Positions 54,981-64,000 of a stretch of DNA of 64,000 nucleotides are shown here, piece after piece. The stretch comes from Altererythrobacter sp. (GTDB taxonomy: Bacteria; Pseudomonadota; Alphaproteobacteria; Sphingomonadales; Sphingomonadaceae). The notes below the pieces were generated by a model. It saw only the letters and a program-made list of their open reading frames with translations. It made no database searches and was not told where the DNA came from. Each line of letters opens with the position of its first letter. Position 1 is the stretch's first letter. Both the position numbers and the translations under genes were made by a program. Location: the NCBI GenBank assembly GCA_017308255.1, contig JAFKFN010000012.1, forward strand, positions 39,534-103,533. The letters are read 5' to 3'.

Positions 54981-56824
54981 TACACCCGCTTCTTCGGCTC
55001 GATATAGGCGATGTCGTCCGTGAGCGTGTATTCGTGGACCGGGCGGTAATCGAGGCGGACGTTGCCGCCCCCGTATTTTCCGGAAGTTTGGCCGCCCCAG
55101 CCGTCGAACCAGCTCATGGTGTGTTTCATCCAGTGCTTGTCGTCACGCTCGGGATAATCCTCGTGCGCGTGGGCGCCGCGGCTTTCCTTGCGGGCCTGGG
55201 CGCCGTGGAGCGTGACGGTGGCCTGGGCGATCAGGTTGTCGAGTTCCAGCGTCTCGACCAGGTCGCTGTTCCAGATCAGCGAGCGGTCGGTGACCGAGAT
55301 GTCCTGCATCGAGGCGTAGATCTCGGCCAGTTGGACCTTGCCTTCGGACATCAGCTCGTCGGTGCGGAACACAGCCGCGTGAGCCGACATGCAGCGCTGC
55401 ATGTCCGCCCGGATGGCAGCGGTGGGCCGGCCGCCGGCGGCATGGCGGAAGTGATCGAGCCGGGTCAGCGCGAAATCGGCGCTGTCCTTGGGCAATTCTT
55501 CCTGCGCGCCGCCGGGCCTGACCAGTTCCTTCAAGCGGTGCCCGGCCGCGCGGCCGAACACCACCAGGTCGATCAACGAGTTCGAGCCGAGACGGTTCGC
55601 CCCGTGGACCGAGACGCACGCCGCCTCGCCCACGGCGAAAAGGCCGGGCACGATCGTTTCCGGGTTGCCGTCAGGCCCGATGGTGACGACTTCGCCGTGA
55701 TAATTCGTCGGGATGCCGCCCATGTTGTAATGCACGGTGGGCACCACCGGCAACGGCTGGCGCGTGAGATCGACACCGGCGAAGATCTTGCCGCTTTCGG
55801 TGATCCCCGGCAGCCGCTCCGCCAGCACCTTGGGATCGATATGATCGAGGTGCAGCCAGATATGGTCCTTGTGCGGGCCGACGCCGCGCCCCTCGCGGAT
55901 TTCCAGCGCCATCGACCGGCTGACCACGTCACGGCTGGCGAGATCCTTGGCGCTCGGGGCATAGCGCTCCATGAAGCGCTCCCCTTCCGAGTTCGTCAGA
56001 TAGCCGCCCTCGCCGCGCGCGCCTTCGGTGATCAGCACGCCGGCGCCGTAGATGCCGGTGGGGTGGAACTGGACGAATTCCATGTCCTGCAACCCGATCC
56101 CGGCACGCAGGGCCATGCCGCCGCCATCACCGGTGCAGGTGTGGGCGCTGGTCGCGGTGTAGTAGCAGCGGCCATAGCCGCCAGTCGCCAGCACCACGGC
56201 CTGGGCGCGGAAGCGGTGGATCGACCCGTCATCGAGGCACAGCGCGATCACGCCGACACACTTGCCGCCCTGCATGATCAGGTCGATCGCGAAGTATTCG
56301 ATGAAGAAATCCGCGTCGTACTTCAGGCTCTGCTGATAGAGCGCGTGGAGCATGGCGTGGCCGGTGCGATCGGCCGCGGCGGCGGTGCGTTGCACCGGCG
56401 GGCCTTCGCCCATGTTCTGCATATGGCCGCCGAAGGGGCGCTGGTAGATCGTGCCATTGGCATTGCGGCTGAAAGGCACGCCGGCGTGCTCCAGCTCATA
56501 GACCGCGTGCGGCGCCTCGCGCACCATGTATTCGATGGCGTCCTGGTCGCCCAGCCAGTCCGATCCCTTGACGGTGTCGTACATGTGCCAGGTCCAGTGG
56601 TCGGGCGAATTGTTGCCCAGGCTGGCCGCGATGCCGCCCTGCGCGGCGACGGTGTGGCTGCGCGTGGGGAAGACCTTGGTGATGCAGGCCGTTTTCAGCC
56701 CGCTTTCCGCGCTGCCCATCGTCGCCCGCAAGCCCGAGCCCCCGGCGCCCACGACCACCACGTCATAGGTATGATCGACGATCTTGTAGGCCGGCCCGGC
56801 GGCGGACGAAGATTGGCCGCTCAC
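54977..56824 (-). CDS. sdhA: Succinate dehydrogenase flavoprotein subunit
   Basis: A 615-aa catalytic subunit of complex [18 protein letters not shown] near residue 25 binds [19 protein letters not shown] carries the FAD-linking His, [21 protein letters not shown] and the C-terminal [20 protein letters not shown] match. The GTG start overlaps the sdhD stop (GTGA) after GGGAGG. sdhB does not follow; the serine hydrolase gene does. Confidence 0.94.
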   Translation of the reverse strand: MSGQSSSAAGPAYKIVDHTYDVVVVGAGGSGLRATMGSAESGLKTACITKVFPTRSHTVAAQGGIAASLGNNSPDHWTWHMYDTVKGSDWLGDQDAIEYMVREAPHAVYELEHAGVPFSRNANGTIYQRPFGGHMQNMGEGPPVQRTAAAADRTGHAMLHALYQQSLKYDADFFIEYFAIDLIMQGGKCVGVIALCLDDGSIHRFRAQAVVLATGGYGRCYYTATSAHTCTGDGGGMALRAGIGLQDMEFVQFHPTGIYGAGVLITEGARGEGGYLTNSEGERFMERYAPSAKDLASRDVVSRSMALEIREGRGVGPHKDHIWLHLDHIDPKVLAERLPGITESGKIFAGVDLTRQPLPVVPTVHYNMGGIPTNYHGEVVTIGPDGNPETIVPGLFAVGEAACVSVHGANRLGSNSLIDLVVFGRAAGHRLKELVRPGGAQEELPKDSADFALTRLDHFRHAAGGRPTAAIRADMQRCMSAHAAVFRTDELMSEGKVQLAEIYASMQDISVTDRSLIWNSDLVETLELDNLIAQATVTLHGAQARKESRGAHAHEDYPERDDKHWMKHTMSWFDGWGGQTSGKYGGGNVRLDYRPVHEYTLTDDIAYIEPKKRVY

Positions 56825-57288
56825 AATGCGCCTCCCGGCCGTCCGGCTTGCATCGCCTGCATGATCCCCTGTGTCATATCGAGCCCGACGGCGGTGGCGA
56901 CGATCCGCGCCACGCACAGAAGGGCGAAAGCCGCCCCGGCGAAAGTAGCGAGATTGAGAACCAGGATGACGGCGAACTTCCTGCCCGGGCCGTGCACGTA
57001 ATCCTCGATCATCACCTGCAGCCCCAGCCGCGCGTGCCAGAACACCGACACGATCAGCAGCGCCATCGGCAGCGCGCCCGCCGGCTGGCTGAGCCACCTG
57101 AACGCGCTGTCATAAGACAAGTCGGGCAGCAGCAGCACCGAAAACACGAGATAGAGGGCCAGCAACAGGTTGCCCGCGCCGGTGAAGCGCTGGAGCAGCC
57201 AGTGATGCGGGCCACGATGCGCCGAGCCCAGCCCGCGCACCCGGCCGATCGGGGTGCCCTTGCGATCGAACGGGGTTTGCGTTTCCAT
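56821..57288 (-). CDS. sdhD: Succinate dehydrogenase membrane anchor subunit
   Basis: A 155-aa membrane subunit. Three hydrophobic helices lie near residues 35-58 ([18 protein letters not shown]), 72-90 and 108-135. [16 protein letters not shown] carries the conserved His and Asp of quinone and haem sites. It is co-translated with sdhA and follows sdhC by ten bases. Confidence 0.9.
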   Translation of the reverse strand: METQTPFDRKGTPIGRVRGLGSAHRGPHHWLLQRFTGAGNLLLALYLVFSVLLLPDLSYDSAFRWLSQPAGALPMALLIVSVFWHARLGLQVMIEDYVHGPGRKFAVILVLNLATFAGAAFALLCVARIVATAVGLDMTQGIMQAMQAGRPGGAL

Positions 57289-57298
57289 CAGAGCCCCC

Positions 57299-57700
57299 TC
57301 ACGCCAGCACCAGCACGGCCCAGAACGCCGCCGTCAACACCACGCCGCCCATGGTCGTCACCACCGACCAGCGGTTGTTGACCGTCACCGCATAGCCGGC
57401 ACCGATATCGAGCACGAAATGGCGGATGCCCGAGCACAAGTGATTGAAGAACGCCCAGCTTATGCCCACCAGCACGACATAGCCGTACCACGACGTGGCA
57501 ATGCCGGTGAACGTTTCATAAGCCGCACTTCCGCTCGCCAGCGCGCCCAGCCACCACAGCAGCACGGGCAGCGCCACCAAGGCCATCCCATCCCCGGTGA
57601 CCCGGTGCAGGATCGAGACCAGCATCGCCGGCCCCCATTTCCAGATCGACAAGTGCGGCGAGAGAGGGCGTTCGGCCATGGCGATTCCGGATAGCGACAC
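57299..57700 (-). CDS. sdhC: Succinate dehydrogenase cytochrome b556 subunit
   Basis: A 133-aa membrane subunit. RPLSPHLSIWKWGPAMLVSILHRVTGDGM is diagnostic, and HLCSGIRHFVLD contains the haem-ligand His. Three helices are clear. The GTG start after GGGAGG is used; the ATG seven codons in (MAERPLSPH) is an alternative. First gene of the sdhCDA operon. Confidence 0.92.
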   Translation of the reverse strand: MSLSGIAMAERPLSPHLSIWKWGPAMLVSILHRVTGDGMALVALPVLLWWLGALASGSAAYETFTGIATSWYGYVVLVGISWAFFNHLCSGIRHFVLDIGAGYAVTVNNRWSVVTTMGGVVLTAAFWAVLVLA

Positions 57701-57782
57701 TGTGCGCCTCCCTTAGCGATTGTGCCGCGCGAGGCAAGCCAGTGGCCTTCCCCGCCCGCCCCCGCACGGCTAGGAGGGCGCC

Positions 57783-58520
57783 ATGCCCACCGTTCTCGTC
57801 ACCGGGTCGAGCCGCGGAATCGGCCGGGCCATCGCCGAAGCGCTGCGCGCGCGGGGCGTGGCGGTGATCGGCCATGCCACCCGCGCCGCCGACGCGGATA
57901 CGATCGCGGCCGACCTTTCCGATCCCATCGGCCCGCAACTGCTGTGGCAGCAAGCGATGGAGCGCGGCAGCGGGCGGATCGACGCGCTGGTCAACAATGC
58001 CGGGGTGTTCGCCGCCAATGCGCTCGATTCCTCCGACATCGCCTGGCTGGATGCCTGGGAGGATACGCTACGGATCAACCTGACGGCCACCGCACAGCTG
58101 AGCCGCTTCGCCGTGCGGCACTGGCTGGAGGCCGGAACGCCGGATAACGCCATCAGGGGCCGCCTGGTCCATATCGCCAGCCGCGCGGGCCATCGCGGGG
58201 ATTCGCCCGAGCACTGGCATTATGCCGCTTCGAAAGGTGGGATGCTGGCCCTGCACAAGACGATTGCCCGCGCCTATGCCGCGAAAGGCGTTCTCAGCTT
58301 CGCCATCGCGCCCGGCTTCACCGACACGGCGCCGAAAGACTCTGGCGCAGGCGATTACCTCGCCAGCCGGGGCGGAGATTCGCTGCTGGCCGACATTCCG
58401 CTGGGCCGCGTCGCCACGCCGGAGGAAGTCGCCCGCATCGCGGCGTTCTGCACGCTCGACGCCCCGCCCAGCATGACCGGCGCGGTGATCGACGCGAATG
58501 GGGCGAGCTATGTCCGCTAG
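57783..58520 (+). CDS. Short-chain dehydrogenase/reductase
   Basis: A 245-aa SDR with VLVTGSSRGIGRAIAEAL, VNNAGVFAAN, catalytic Ser in HIASRAG and Tyr/Lys in HYAASKGGMLALHK, and TGAVIDANGASYVR at the end. It resembles 3-oxoacyl-ACP reductase-like enzymes. It overlaps the following MBL-type gene by 11 bases. Divergent from sdhC. Confidence 0.87.
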   Translation: MPTVLVTGSSRGIGRAIAEALRARGVAVIGHATRAADADTIAADLSDPIGPQLLWQQAMERGSGRIDALVNNAGVFAANALDSSDIAWLDAWEDTLRINLTATAQLSRFAVRHWLEAGTPDNAIRGRLVHIASRAGHRGDSPEHWHYAASKGGMLALHKTIARAYAAKGVLSFAIAPGFTDTAPKDSGAGDYLASRGGDSLLADIPLGRVATPEEVARIAAFCTLDAPPSMTGAVIDANGASYVR

Positions 58521-59409
58521 ATATTCCCTTCTCCTCGCCGGCCTGCTGCTGGGCTGCACCGCGCAGTCGCAATCGCAGCCGCCACGGGAAGGCGCGGTGG
58601 AGGCCGGCCGGCAATGGGCGGCAACCTGCAAGGACTGGGACGATTGGGACAAGGCCGGGCCGCCGTTCCAGGTCTGGGGCAACACTTACTATGTCGGCAC
58701 CTGCGGCATTTCCGCCGTACTGATCGCCGGCGATCAGGGCCATGTGCTGATCGACGGCGGCCCGGCCGATGCCGGCGCACTGGTGGCCGCCAATATCGAA
58801 GCGCTCGGCTTCAAGCTGTCCGACGTGAAGCTGCTGCTGCACAGCCACGAACATCACGACCATGCCGGCGCGCTGGCGGAATTGCAGCGTGTTACCGGCG
58901 CCAGGCTGCTGGCATCCCCGCCGGCCGCCCCGGTCCTCGCCAGCGGCATGGCCTCCGGCGACGATCCGCAGGCCGAATTGCACGAGAAGTTCCCCGCCGC
59001 GCGCGTTTCCGGCGTGGTGAACGACTTCGAGCCGCAGACACTGGGATCGCTCTCGCTGACCCCCATGGCCACACCCGGGCACACGCCGGGCGCGTTGAGC
59101 TGGCACTGGCGGTCGTGCGAAGGCCAGGCCTGCCTTGAGATCGCCTATCCCGACAGCCTGAGCCCGGTCAGTGGCGGCCATTACAAGTTCAGCGATCATC
59201 CGGCCTATCTGGCGGCTTACCGCGCCAGCATCGGGCGTGTCGCGACGATGCCGTGCGACATCCTGCTCACCCCCCATCCCTCCGCCAGCGCCATGCGCGA
59301 ACGCCTGCTCAAGGGCGATCTGAGAGGGGCGTCGGGCTGCGCCGACTATGCGCGCGGCCTCGATGCCCGCCTCGACGAGCGGATTTCACAGGAAGCGAAA
59401 GAATCATGA
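58510..59409 (+). CDS. Subclass B3 metallo-beta-lactamase-like lipoprotein
   Basis: A 299-aa lipoprotein with lipobox LLAGLLLGC. The zinc motif HSHEHHDHAG near residues 112-120 (HxHxDH), the His in ATPGHTPGALSW and the His in LLTPHPSA form the two-zinc site; the N-terminal FQVWGNTYYVGTCGISAVLI is the B3 pattern. Whether it hydrolyses beta-lactams cannot be read from sequence alone. It overlaps prmA by four bases, so it is co-translated. Confidence 0.85.
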   Translation: MSARYSLLLAGLLLGCTAQSQSQPPREGAVEAGRQWAATCKDWDDWDKAGPPFQVWGNTYYVGTCGISAVLIAGDQGHVLIDGGPADAGALVAANIEALGFKLSDVKLLLHSHEHHDHAGALAELQRVTGARLLASPPAAPVLASGMASGDDPQAELHEKFPAARVSGVVNDFEPQTLGSLSLTPMATPGHTPGALSWHWRSCEGQACLEIAYPDSLSPVSGGHYKFSDHPAYLAAYRASIGRVATMPCDILLTPHPSASAMRERLLKGDLRGASGCADYARGLDARLDERISQEAKES

Positions 59410-60308
59410 GCTGGAAGCTCGTTGCCCATGCCCCCAAGGCTCAGGTGCAGGCGGCGCTCGCCGTGCATGAAGGCATCGACGATTGGGACCCAGCGATCGT
59501 CCTCACCGGCAGCGAAGTGGCCGAGGATCGGCCGCAGGAGTGGGTTCTGGAAGCCTATGTGCCCCATCGCCCCGGCGAAGCCGAGCACGCCGCCGTTGCC
59601 GCGCTGTTCGCGGAAGACGCGCCGGAACTGGCGGCCGAAAAGCTGCCGGACACCGATTGGGTGACCGAAACGCAGAAGCGCGTGGCCCCGATCCGCGCCG
59701 GGCGGTTCCATGTGCGGACGCCCGATTTCCCGGCGGACACCGCGCCCGGCACGGAAGAGCTGATCGTCCCCGCCGCGCAGGCCTTCGGCACCGGCCAGCA
59801 CGCCACCACGGCGGGCTGCCTCACGATGCTCGATACGATGAAGCGGCGCGGCGTCAGCGTGCGCGAGGTGGCCGATATCGGCACCGGCACGGGTGTCCTG
59901 GCGCTCGCCGCGCTGCGGCTCTGGCCGGCGGCACGGGTAACGGCGAGCGATATCGATCCGGTGTGCGAGCCGGTGGTGATCGAAAACGCGCAGCTCAACG
60001 CCGTTCCGCTGGGCATCCTGCCGGGCCGCCTGGCGATGGTGATCGCGGAAAACCTCGACGATCCGCTGCTGGTGAACCGCGCGCCTTACGAATTGCTGAT
60101 CGCCAATATCCTGGCCGGCCCGCTGATCGAGCTGGCGGGCGATTTCGCGGACGTGGTGACGCCCGGCGGCCACGTGGTCCTTGCCGGCCTGCTGGAGACG
60201 CAGGAGGCGGCCGTGCGCGCCGCCTATCGCATCGCCGGCTTCCGGCTTGCCGCGCGGCTGGTCAACGGCGAGTGGTCGATCCTGTGGCTGAGGCGACGCC
60301 CGCTCTGA
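59406..60308 (+). CDS. prmA: Ribosomal protein L11 methyltransferase
   Basis: A 300-aa SAM-dependent methyltransferase. An N-terminal substrate-recognition domain (residues 1-100) is followed by EELIVPAAQAFGTGQHATTAGCL, VADIGTGTGVLALAALRLW and LIANILAGPLIELA. ATG overlaps the MBL stop (ATGA). Its context with the MBL-like gene appears to be a shared transcript rather than a functional link. Confidence 0.9.
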   Translation: MSWKLVAHAPKAQVQAALAVHEGIDDWDPAIVLTGSEVAEDRPQEWVLEAYVPHRPGEAEHAAVAALFAEDAPELAAEKLPDTDWVTETQKRVAPIRAGRFHVRTPDFPADTAPGTEELIVPAAQAFGTGQHATTAGCLTMLDTMKRRGVSVREVADIGTGTGVLALAALRLWPAARVTASDIDPVCEPVVIENAQLNAVPLGILPGRLAMVIAENLDDPLLVNRAPYELLIANILAGPLIELAGDFADVVTPGGHVVLAGLLETQEAAVRAAYRIAGFRLAARLVNGEWSILWLRRRPL

Positions 60309-61006
60309 CCCGCCGCCTGATCCGCGCGCTGGCGGCGGTGCTGGCGGCGCTAGGGATCATCGTGCTGGCGTTCGCGCTTGCCGGTTGGATCGGCTCTTCG
60401 ATCCCGCGCAACGCCGGCTGGCACGAGGCCCGGAGCGGGATCCAAATCCTGGTGGAAACCAACGGCGTGCATACTGCGCTGGTGCTGCCGCTGGTCACGC
60501 CCGAGAAGGACTGGCGCACCGAATTTCCCGCCAGCGACATCGCGCGTCCCGGCCTGCCCTATACCCACGTCTCGATAAGCTGGGGCGAGCGGGAGGTATT
60601 CCTCAACACGCCGACCTGGTGGGACCTGCGGGCCGGCACGGTGCTGCGGATCATCGCCGGGGGCGGCGCCGGCCTGCTGCACGTCGCCCACTATGCCCGC
60701 CCTGCCCCTTCCGCCACGGAGCGGCCCCTCCTATTGAGCCGCGCAGAATACCGCCGCCTCGTCGCCGCGATCGAGGCCACCCTGCCGCCGCGCCCGCGCA
60801 TCCGCCATCCGGGCTATGGCCCGCAGGACGTGTTCTACGACGCGCCCGGCCATTATACCGCGACCAACACCTGCAATCAGTGGACCAGCGACCTGCTGGC
60901 CCGCGCGGGAGTGCGCACCGGCTGGTGGACGCCCTTTGCCGGCGGGGTGATGAAATGGGTGCCGAACCCGGAAACGCGACAGGAGCCGGGCGAACGGACA
61001 CCTTGA
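60284..61006 (+). CDS. TIGR02117/DUF2459-family membrane protein
   Basis: A 240-aa protein with one N-terminal helix (RALAAVLAALGIIVLAFALA) and a periplasmic domain: LVETNGVHTALVLPL, HVSISWGEREVFLNTPTWWD, TCNQWTSDLLARAGVRTGWW. These match the DUF2459 family of uncharacterised proteins linked in some species to polyhydroxybutyrate. The start is uncertain: GTG at 60284 overlaps prmA by 25 bases; a GTG four codons upstream is possible. Confidence 0.75.
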   Translation: MAEATPALTRRLIRALAAVLAALGIIVLAFALAGWIGSSIPRNAGWHEARSGIQILVETNGVHTALVLPLVTPEKDWRTEFPASDIARPGLPYTHVSISWGEREVFLNTPTWWDLRAGTVLRIIAGGGAGLLHVAHYARPAPSATERPLLLSRAEYRRLVAAIEATLPPRPRIRHPGYGPQDVFYDAPGHYTATNTCNQWTSDLLARAGVRTGWWTPFAGGVMKWVPNPETRQEPGERTP

Positions 61007-61025
61007 TGGTGGACGCTTTCCACCA
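61007..61025 (+). terminator. Weak hairpin after the DUF2459 gene
   Basis: TGGTGGA and TCCACCA form a seven-bp stem with a five-base loop directly after the stop codon. There is no T run, so this may be an RNA-stabilising hairpin rather than a terminator. Confidence 0.3.
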
Positions 61026-61068
61026 GCGGTGACAGGATGGCTGGCCTGAATGGGGAGGAGGTAGGCCG

Positions 61069-62385
61069 ATGGGGCGATGGCTTGCAGGGGCGGCGGCTGC
61101 GCTGGCGGTTATCGCCGGGGCGGGCGCGCTGGCGCAGACCGCCAATGACATCCATGCCGCCGAACGCGCCCGCTTCGGTTTCGGCGAGCTGCGCGGCGGC
61201 GCCAGCGGCAACGCGGACGATCCCAATGCAGCCAATACCGACGAGAGCAAGGTCGGCGCCATCAGCCTGCCGCCGCTGTTCGACGGTCCCGCCCCGCCGA
61301 CGCCGGAGCAATGGGCCGTACGCCGCGCGGCGCTGGAGCGGCTGGTGGAAGACAACGGGGCGGGCCGCATTCCCGAAGCCGTCTCCCGCTTCCGCATCGA
61401 ATGGAGCAAGGAAGCGGCAGAGGATGCGCCCGCCGGGGCGAAGGCAGAGCATTGGACCGGCCGCATCGTCGCGCCCGATGGCCGCACCGGGCCGGCGATC
61501 GATGCCACGGTGACCTTCCCCGCCCGCGCCGAAAACGCCCCTGCCTTCATCGAATATACTTATGTCTGGCCCGGCGGCCGCGCGCCGAACTTCGGCGGCG
61601 GCGACGGGCCGCGCCCGCCCGACAGCGTGCAGACGGCGCTGAGCCATGGCTTCGCGCATGTGGCCTATCGCCCCCAGCTGCTCCAGGCCGATAACGGCGC
61701 GGAGATGCAGCAGGGCGTGATCGGCCTGGCCCGCTGGCCGCGCGAGAAGACGGACTGGGGCGCGCTGCGCGCCTGGGGCTGGGGCGCCAGCCAGCTGCGC
61801 CAGGAACTGGCGCGCGATCCGCGCGTCAACGGCGAGCGCATCTCGCTGGCCGGCCACTCGCGCTTCGGCAAGGGGGTACTGGTCGCCGCCGCGTTCGATC
61901 CCGCTTTCGCCGATGCCGACGTTTCCAGCTCCGGCGCGGGAGGGGCCAAGCTGATGCGGCGCGATTTCGGCGAGCGGTGGGAGAACCTAACCGCCCCGGG
62001 CGAGTTCCACTGGTTCACGCCCAATGCGATGGCTTATTCGACGCCCGGCAAGACAGTGGCCGACTTGCCGGTCGATGCCCACACGCTGATCGCGCTGCGC
62101 GCGCCGCGCCCGCTGTTCGTCACCAGCGGCATGGCCAGCAAGGGCGATTCCTGGGTGGACCCGCGCGGCATGTGGCTGGCGGTGCGCGCGGCGCAGGCGG
62201 CCTGGGGCCTGTTCGACGACCCCACAGCCAGCGGCCCGATGCCCGAGCCCGGCACCTCCGCCGACGCGCCCTACCCGCTCGGCTGGTATCAGCACACCGA
62301 AGGCCACGTGCCGTGGCCGGGCTACGATCTGTTCTTCGAGCACGAAGCCCGCTTCGCCGGCCCGCGCGCGAAGCCGGCGCGCTGA
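61069..62385 (+). CDS. Glucuronoyl esterase-like protein, CE15 family
   Basis: A 438-aa exported alpha/beta-hydrolase with signal peptide (MGRWLAGAAAALAVIAGAGALA). The nucleophile motif GHSRFGKGVLV lies near residue 263, followed by SSSGAGGAKLMRRDFGE, and the catalytic His in QHTEGHVPWPGYD near residue 413. This order is the CE15 pattern; characterised members cleave ester links between lignin and glucuronoxylan. Whether this member acts on plant material or on the cell's own polysaccharide is unknown. Confidence 0.85.
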   Translation: MGRWLAGAAAALAVIAGAGALAQTANDIHAAERARFGFGELRGGASGNADDPNAANTDESKVGAISLPPLFDGPAPPTPEQWAVRRAALERLVEDNGAGRIPEAVSRFRIEWSKEAAEDAPAGAKAEHWTGRIVAPDGRTGPAIDATVTFPARAENAPAFIEYTYVWPGGRAPNFGGGDGPRPPDSVQTALSHGFAHVAYRPQLLQADNGAEMQQGVIGLARWPREKTDWGALRAWGWGASQLRQELARDPRVNGERISLAGHSRFGKGVLVAAAFDPAFADADVSSSGAGGAKLMRRDFGERWENLTAPGEFHWFTPNAMAYSTPGKTVADLPVDAHTLIALRAPRPLFVTSGMASKGDSWVDPRGMWLAVRAAQAAWGLFDDPTASGPMPEPGTSADAPYPLGWYQHTEGHVPWPGYDLFFEHEARFAGPRAKPAR

Positions 62386-62409
62386 GCCGATCCCGCGAGG
62401 CGCCCCGCC

Positions 62410-62835
62410 TTATTGCGAGTGAAGCCCGCCAGGCCGCGCGATGCTGCCGAGCGCCCGCCCGGCCTCGGGCGCTTCGCGCTTCGACAGATCGCCGAGCGAG
62501 ACGATGCCCACCAGTCGCTTGTCGTGATCCATCACCGGCATCCGCCGCACCTGGATCTCGGCCATGTTGTCCAGCACGTCGTCGGCATCCTCGTCGTCGT
62601 AGCAATAGAGGACTTCCTGGCTCATGACGTCGCCCACGCGGGCATCGGGGCCGCATCCCTCGGCCACGCCCCGCACGGCGATGTCGCGATCGGTGATCAT
62701 GCCCACCAGCCGGTCACCTTCCGCCACCGGCAGCACGCCGGCATCGATCTGGGCCATGAGCTGGCCCGCCTGCTCGATGGTGTCGTTCGGCGAAACGATG
62801 CGCACGTCGCGCGTCATGCATTGGTTGATTCTCAT
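62410..62835 (-). CDS. CBS-domain pair protein
   Basis: A 141-aa protein made of two CBS repeats: MTRDVRIVSPNDTIEQAGQLMAQI with LVGMITDRDIAVRG, and VMSQEVLYCYDDEDADDVLDNM with LVGIVSLGDLSKR. The start ATG has AAAGGAG eight bases upstream. Such stand-alone pairs often bind adenine nucleotides. No partner gene is adjacent. Confidence 0.85.
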   Translation of the reverse strand: MRINQCMTRDVRIVSPNDTIEQAGQLMAQIDAGVLPVAEGDRLVGMITDRDIAVRGVAEGCGPDARVGDVMSQEVLYCYDDEDADDVLDNMAEIQVRRMPVMDHDKRLVGIVSLGDLSKREAPEAGRALGSIARPGGLHSQ

Positions 62836-63068
62836 GGTGGTGCTCCTTTGTCGGATTGGGGCCGGGAGGCGCCGGCCTGAACGCCGGGCGCGCCTCCATG
62901 CCTTCAACCGACAAGACCGCGCGCGGTTTCATGCCTTCCGCCGCAGTGCAGGCACGGATGGGCCGATCGGCCAAAGAAGTTAGTCGCGCATAGAACGGTT
63001 GACGCGCAACGGCGCGCCCGTGGCCGAGGATCGCGCGTTGGCTCCCTTACCGTCGCTTGTATCCGCCC

Positions 63069-63680
63069 TCAGCGGACGCGGCGAACGCGCACGGGTTGCT
63101 GGGCGTCAAACCGCATCCGATAGCTGCCGAGGGAACCGCGCTCGATTTCCACGGTCGAGCCTCGGCGCGGGGCGAGGTAACTGAGCCCCTTGTCTTCGGC
63201 AAACTCCCACTGGGTGCCGTCCTCCAGCGTCAGCATATAGGCCCCCGGCCCTCTCTCCGCGACGGCAGTGACGGTGTGGGACGTGCGCGCACGTTCATCG
63301 GAGCGAGCGGCGGGGCGCTGAGGCGAACGGGCGCTTTCGGCGGCGACAGCTTCGCGCGTTGCCGCAGGCGGGACGGATGCGGTCGCGGCAGGCGCGGTCG
63401 GGGCGGATGCGGTCGCGACGGGCGCGGCCGGAGCGGGTGCGGGGCGAGGTTGCGGAGCCGCGTTCTGGCGGGGGGCCGTGGCCGCCGTGGTTCTGACAGC
63501 GGGGCGGATATTGGTGTCGTAGCAGGCGACACGCGCCATCACCTCTTCGATCTTCGAGCACTCGACCAGGGTATCAAGCACGACTCTCGGATCCATTTGT
63601 GCCGCCGCCGGCGCTGGAGCCGAGGCGAGCACGGCGGCGCCTGCCGCAATGACCATCGCCTTGCGCACGGTGATCGACAT
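63069..63680 (-). CDS. Exported protein of unknown function with Ala/Pro linker
   Basis: A 203-aa protein. Signal peptide (MSITVRKAMVIAAGAAVLASAPAPAAA), a short domain with two Cys (ECSKIEEVMARVACYD), a long Ala/Pro/Thr linker (residues 70-120), and a C-terminal beta-rich domain (YMLTLEDGTQWEFAEDKG). The Cys domain resembles T6SS-associated or DUF-type small exported domains only loosely. Start follows GAAGGA. Confidence 0.65.
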   Translation of the reverse strand: MSITVRKAMVIAAGAAVLASAPAPAAAQMDPRVVLDTLVECSKIEEVMARVACYDTNIRPAVRTTAATAPRQNAAPQPRPAPAPAAPVATASAPTAPAATASVPPAATREAVAAESARSPQRPAARSDERARTSHTVTAVAERGPGAYMLTLEDGTQWEFAEDKGLSYLAPRRGSTVEIERGSLGSYRMRFDAQQPVRVRRVR

Positions 63681-63771
63681 GAATGGTCCTTCTCGCCCGT
63701 CGGAAAGAATAGGAGATGGCATTATGGCGAAGCCCGGCAATAAGCCATGGAAATTGAAACGATCGCGGGGA

Positions 63772-63802
63772 AACCCCCGGCGCATGGTCTGCGCCGGGGG
63801 TT
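63772..63802 (-). terminator. Strong terminator downstream of the right-edge gene
   Basis: AACCCCCGGCGCA (63772-63784) and TGCGCCGGGGGTT (63790-63802) form a perfect 13-bp stem with a five-base loop, ten bases after the stop of the partial gene at the right edge. On the minus strand TTT follows the stem. Confidence 0.8.
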
Positions 63803-63811
63803 GCTGTCCGA

Positions 63812-64000
63812 TCAGCGTGCGGAGCTGACCTGGATGTGCTTGCTGACCTGCAGGCCGGTTGGCGCAGCTGGTCCGCGGGCCGGGCCGGCCGCGGCGCCGG
63901 TGTTCGAGGCCACGAGCTTGACCCACAGGCCCTTGTCATCCTTGAAGTAGGACGTGTCGGACGCCTCGCGCAGCGCCGCCAGGCTGCTCTGCTGCGTTCC
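63812..64000 (-). CDS. C-terminal part of an unrecognised protein, cut by window edge
   Basis: The last 62 residues of a minus-strand gene, in frame from the window edge to a TGA at 63812. QQSSLAALREASDTSYF and KDDKGLWVKLVASN are followed by an Ala/Gly/Pro-rich stretch and VSKHIQVSSAR. I recognise no family. A strong terminator follows. Confidence 0.6.
   Translation of the reverse strand, partial: GTQQSSLAALREASDTSYFKDDKGLWVKLVASNTGAAAGPARGPAAPTGLQVSKHIQVSSAR

Noticed and set aside
55034-57001. Long plus-strand frame of 655 codons
   Set aside because: Antisense to sdhA and sdhD, with no recognisable family; His/Arg/Ala-rich shadow.

Overview
This window looks like the chromosome of an aerobic alphaproteobacterium, most likely a member of the Sphingomonadales (Sphingomonadaceae/Erythrobacteraceae type). 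Codon use is mostly GC-rich, and it combines a KorAB-type 2-oxoacid:ferredoxin oxidoreductase with an aerobic lifestyle, a CE15-type esterase, ThyA, PrmA, GuaB, and an sdhC-sdhD-sdhA operon. Genus cannot be fixed from the sequence alone.

Layout. 1-8.9 kb: the 5' part of a wecB-type UDP-GlcNAc 2-epimerase, tRNA-Asp, a branched-chain 2-oxoacid dehydrogenase operon (E1alpha, E1beta, E2; no E3), a UDP-glucuronate epimerase, an IS5-family element inserted in the thyA stop codon, thyA, a UDP-glucuronate decarboxylase, and tRNA-Pro(CGG). 9.25-32.3 kb: a long, visibly AT-richer, minus-strand exopolysaccharide locus. It holds a PglF/WbpM-type dehydratase, an O-antigen-ligase-like protein, Wza- and Wzc-like export proteins, a Wzx flippase, a Wzy-like polymerase (frame-broken), two glycosyltransferases, a phosphoglycosyl transferase, a Tat-exported beta-helix protein, and a nonulosonic acid (legionaminic/sialic-type) set: NeuB, NeuC, NeuA, an acetyltransferase and an aminotransferase that carries N-terminal CBS domains. 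An HpcH/HpaI-type aldolase homologue and an AsnB-type amidotransferase sit in the middle of this set. 32.6-64 kb: housekeeping and accessory genes: purF-SDR, PilZ, cyclopropane synthase-like, KorAB, RppH, RsmB, GuaB, 3-hydroxybutyrate dehydrogenase-like, YpfJ-type protease, a BlaR1/BlaI-type pair, an Rrf2 regulator with a truncated haemoglobin, a ParDE toxin-antitoxin pair, a serine hydrolase flanked by a decayed copy of the sdhA 3' end, sdhCDA, a class B3 metallo-beta-lactamase-like lipoprotein, PrmA and a CE15-like esterase.

How it fits together. The epimerase, decarboxylase and 2-epimerase around the island can supply UDP-GalA, UDP-Xyl and UDP-ManNAc. The island can make a CMP-nonulosonate, assemble lipid-linked repeats, flip them, polymerise them and export them through Wzc/Wza. 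Most island genes overlap by 1-4 bases, which suggests a translationally coupled operon.

The most unusual features are a 16-bp duplication that breaks the Wzy-like polymerase frame, the CBS-aminotransferase fusion and aldolase inside the nonulosonate genes, the decayed sdhA tail with sdhB absent, an IS element that regenerates the thyA stop codon, and a 21-bp-phased repeat array that resembles an IS21-type end.
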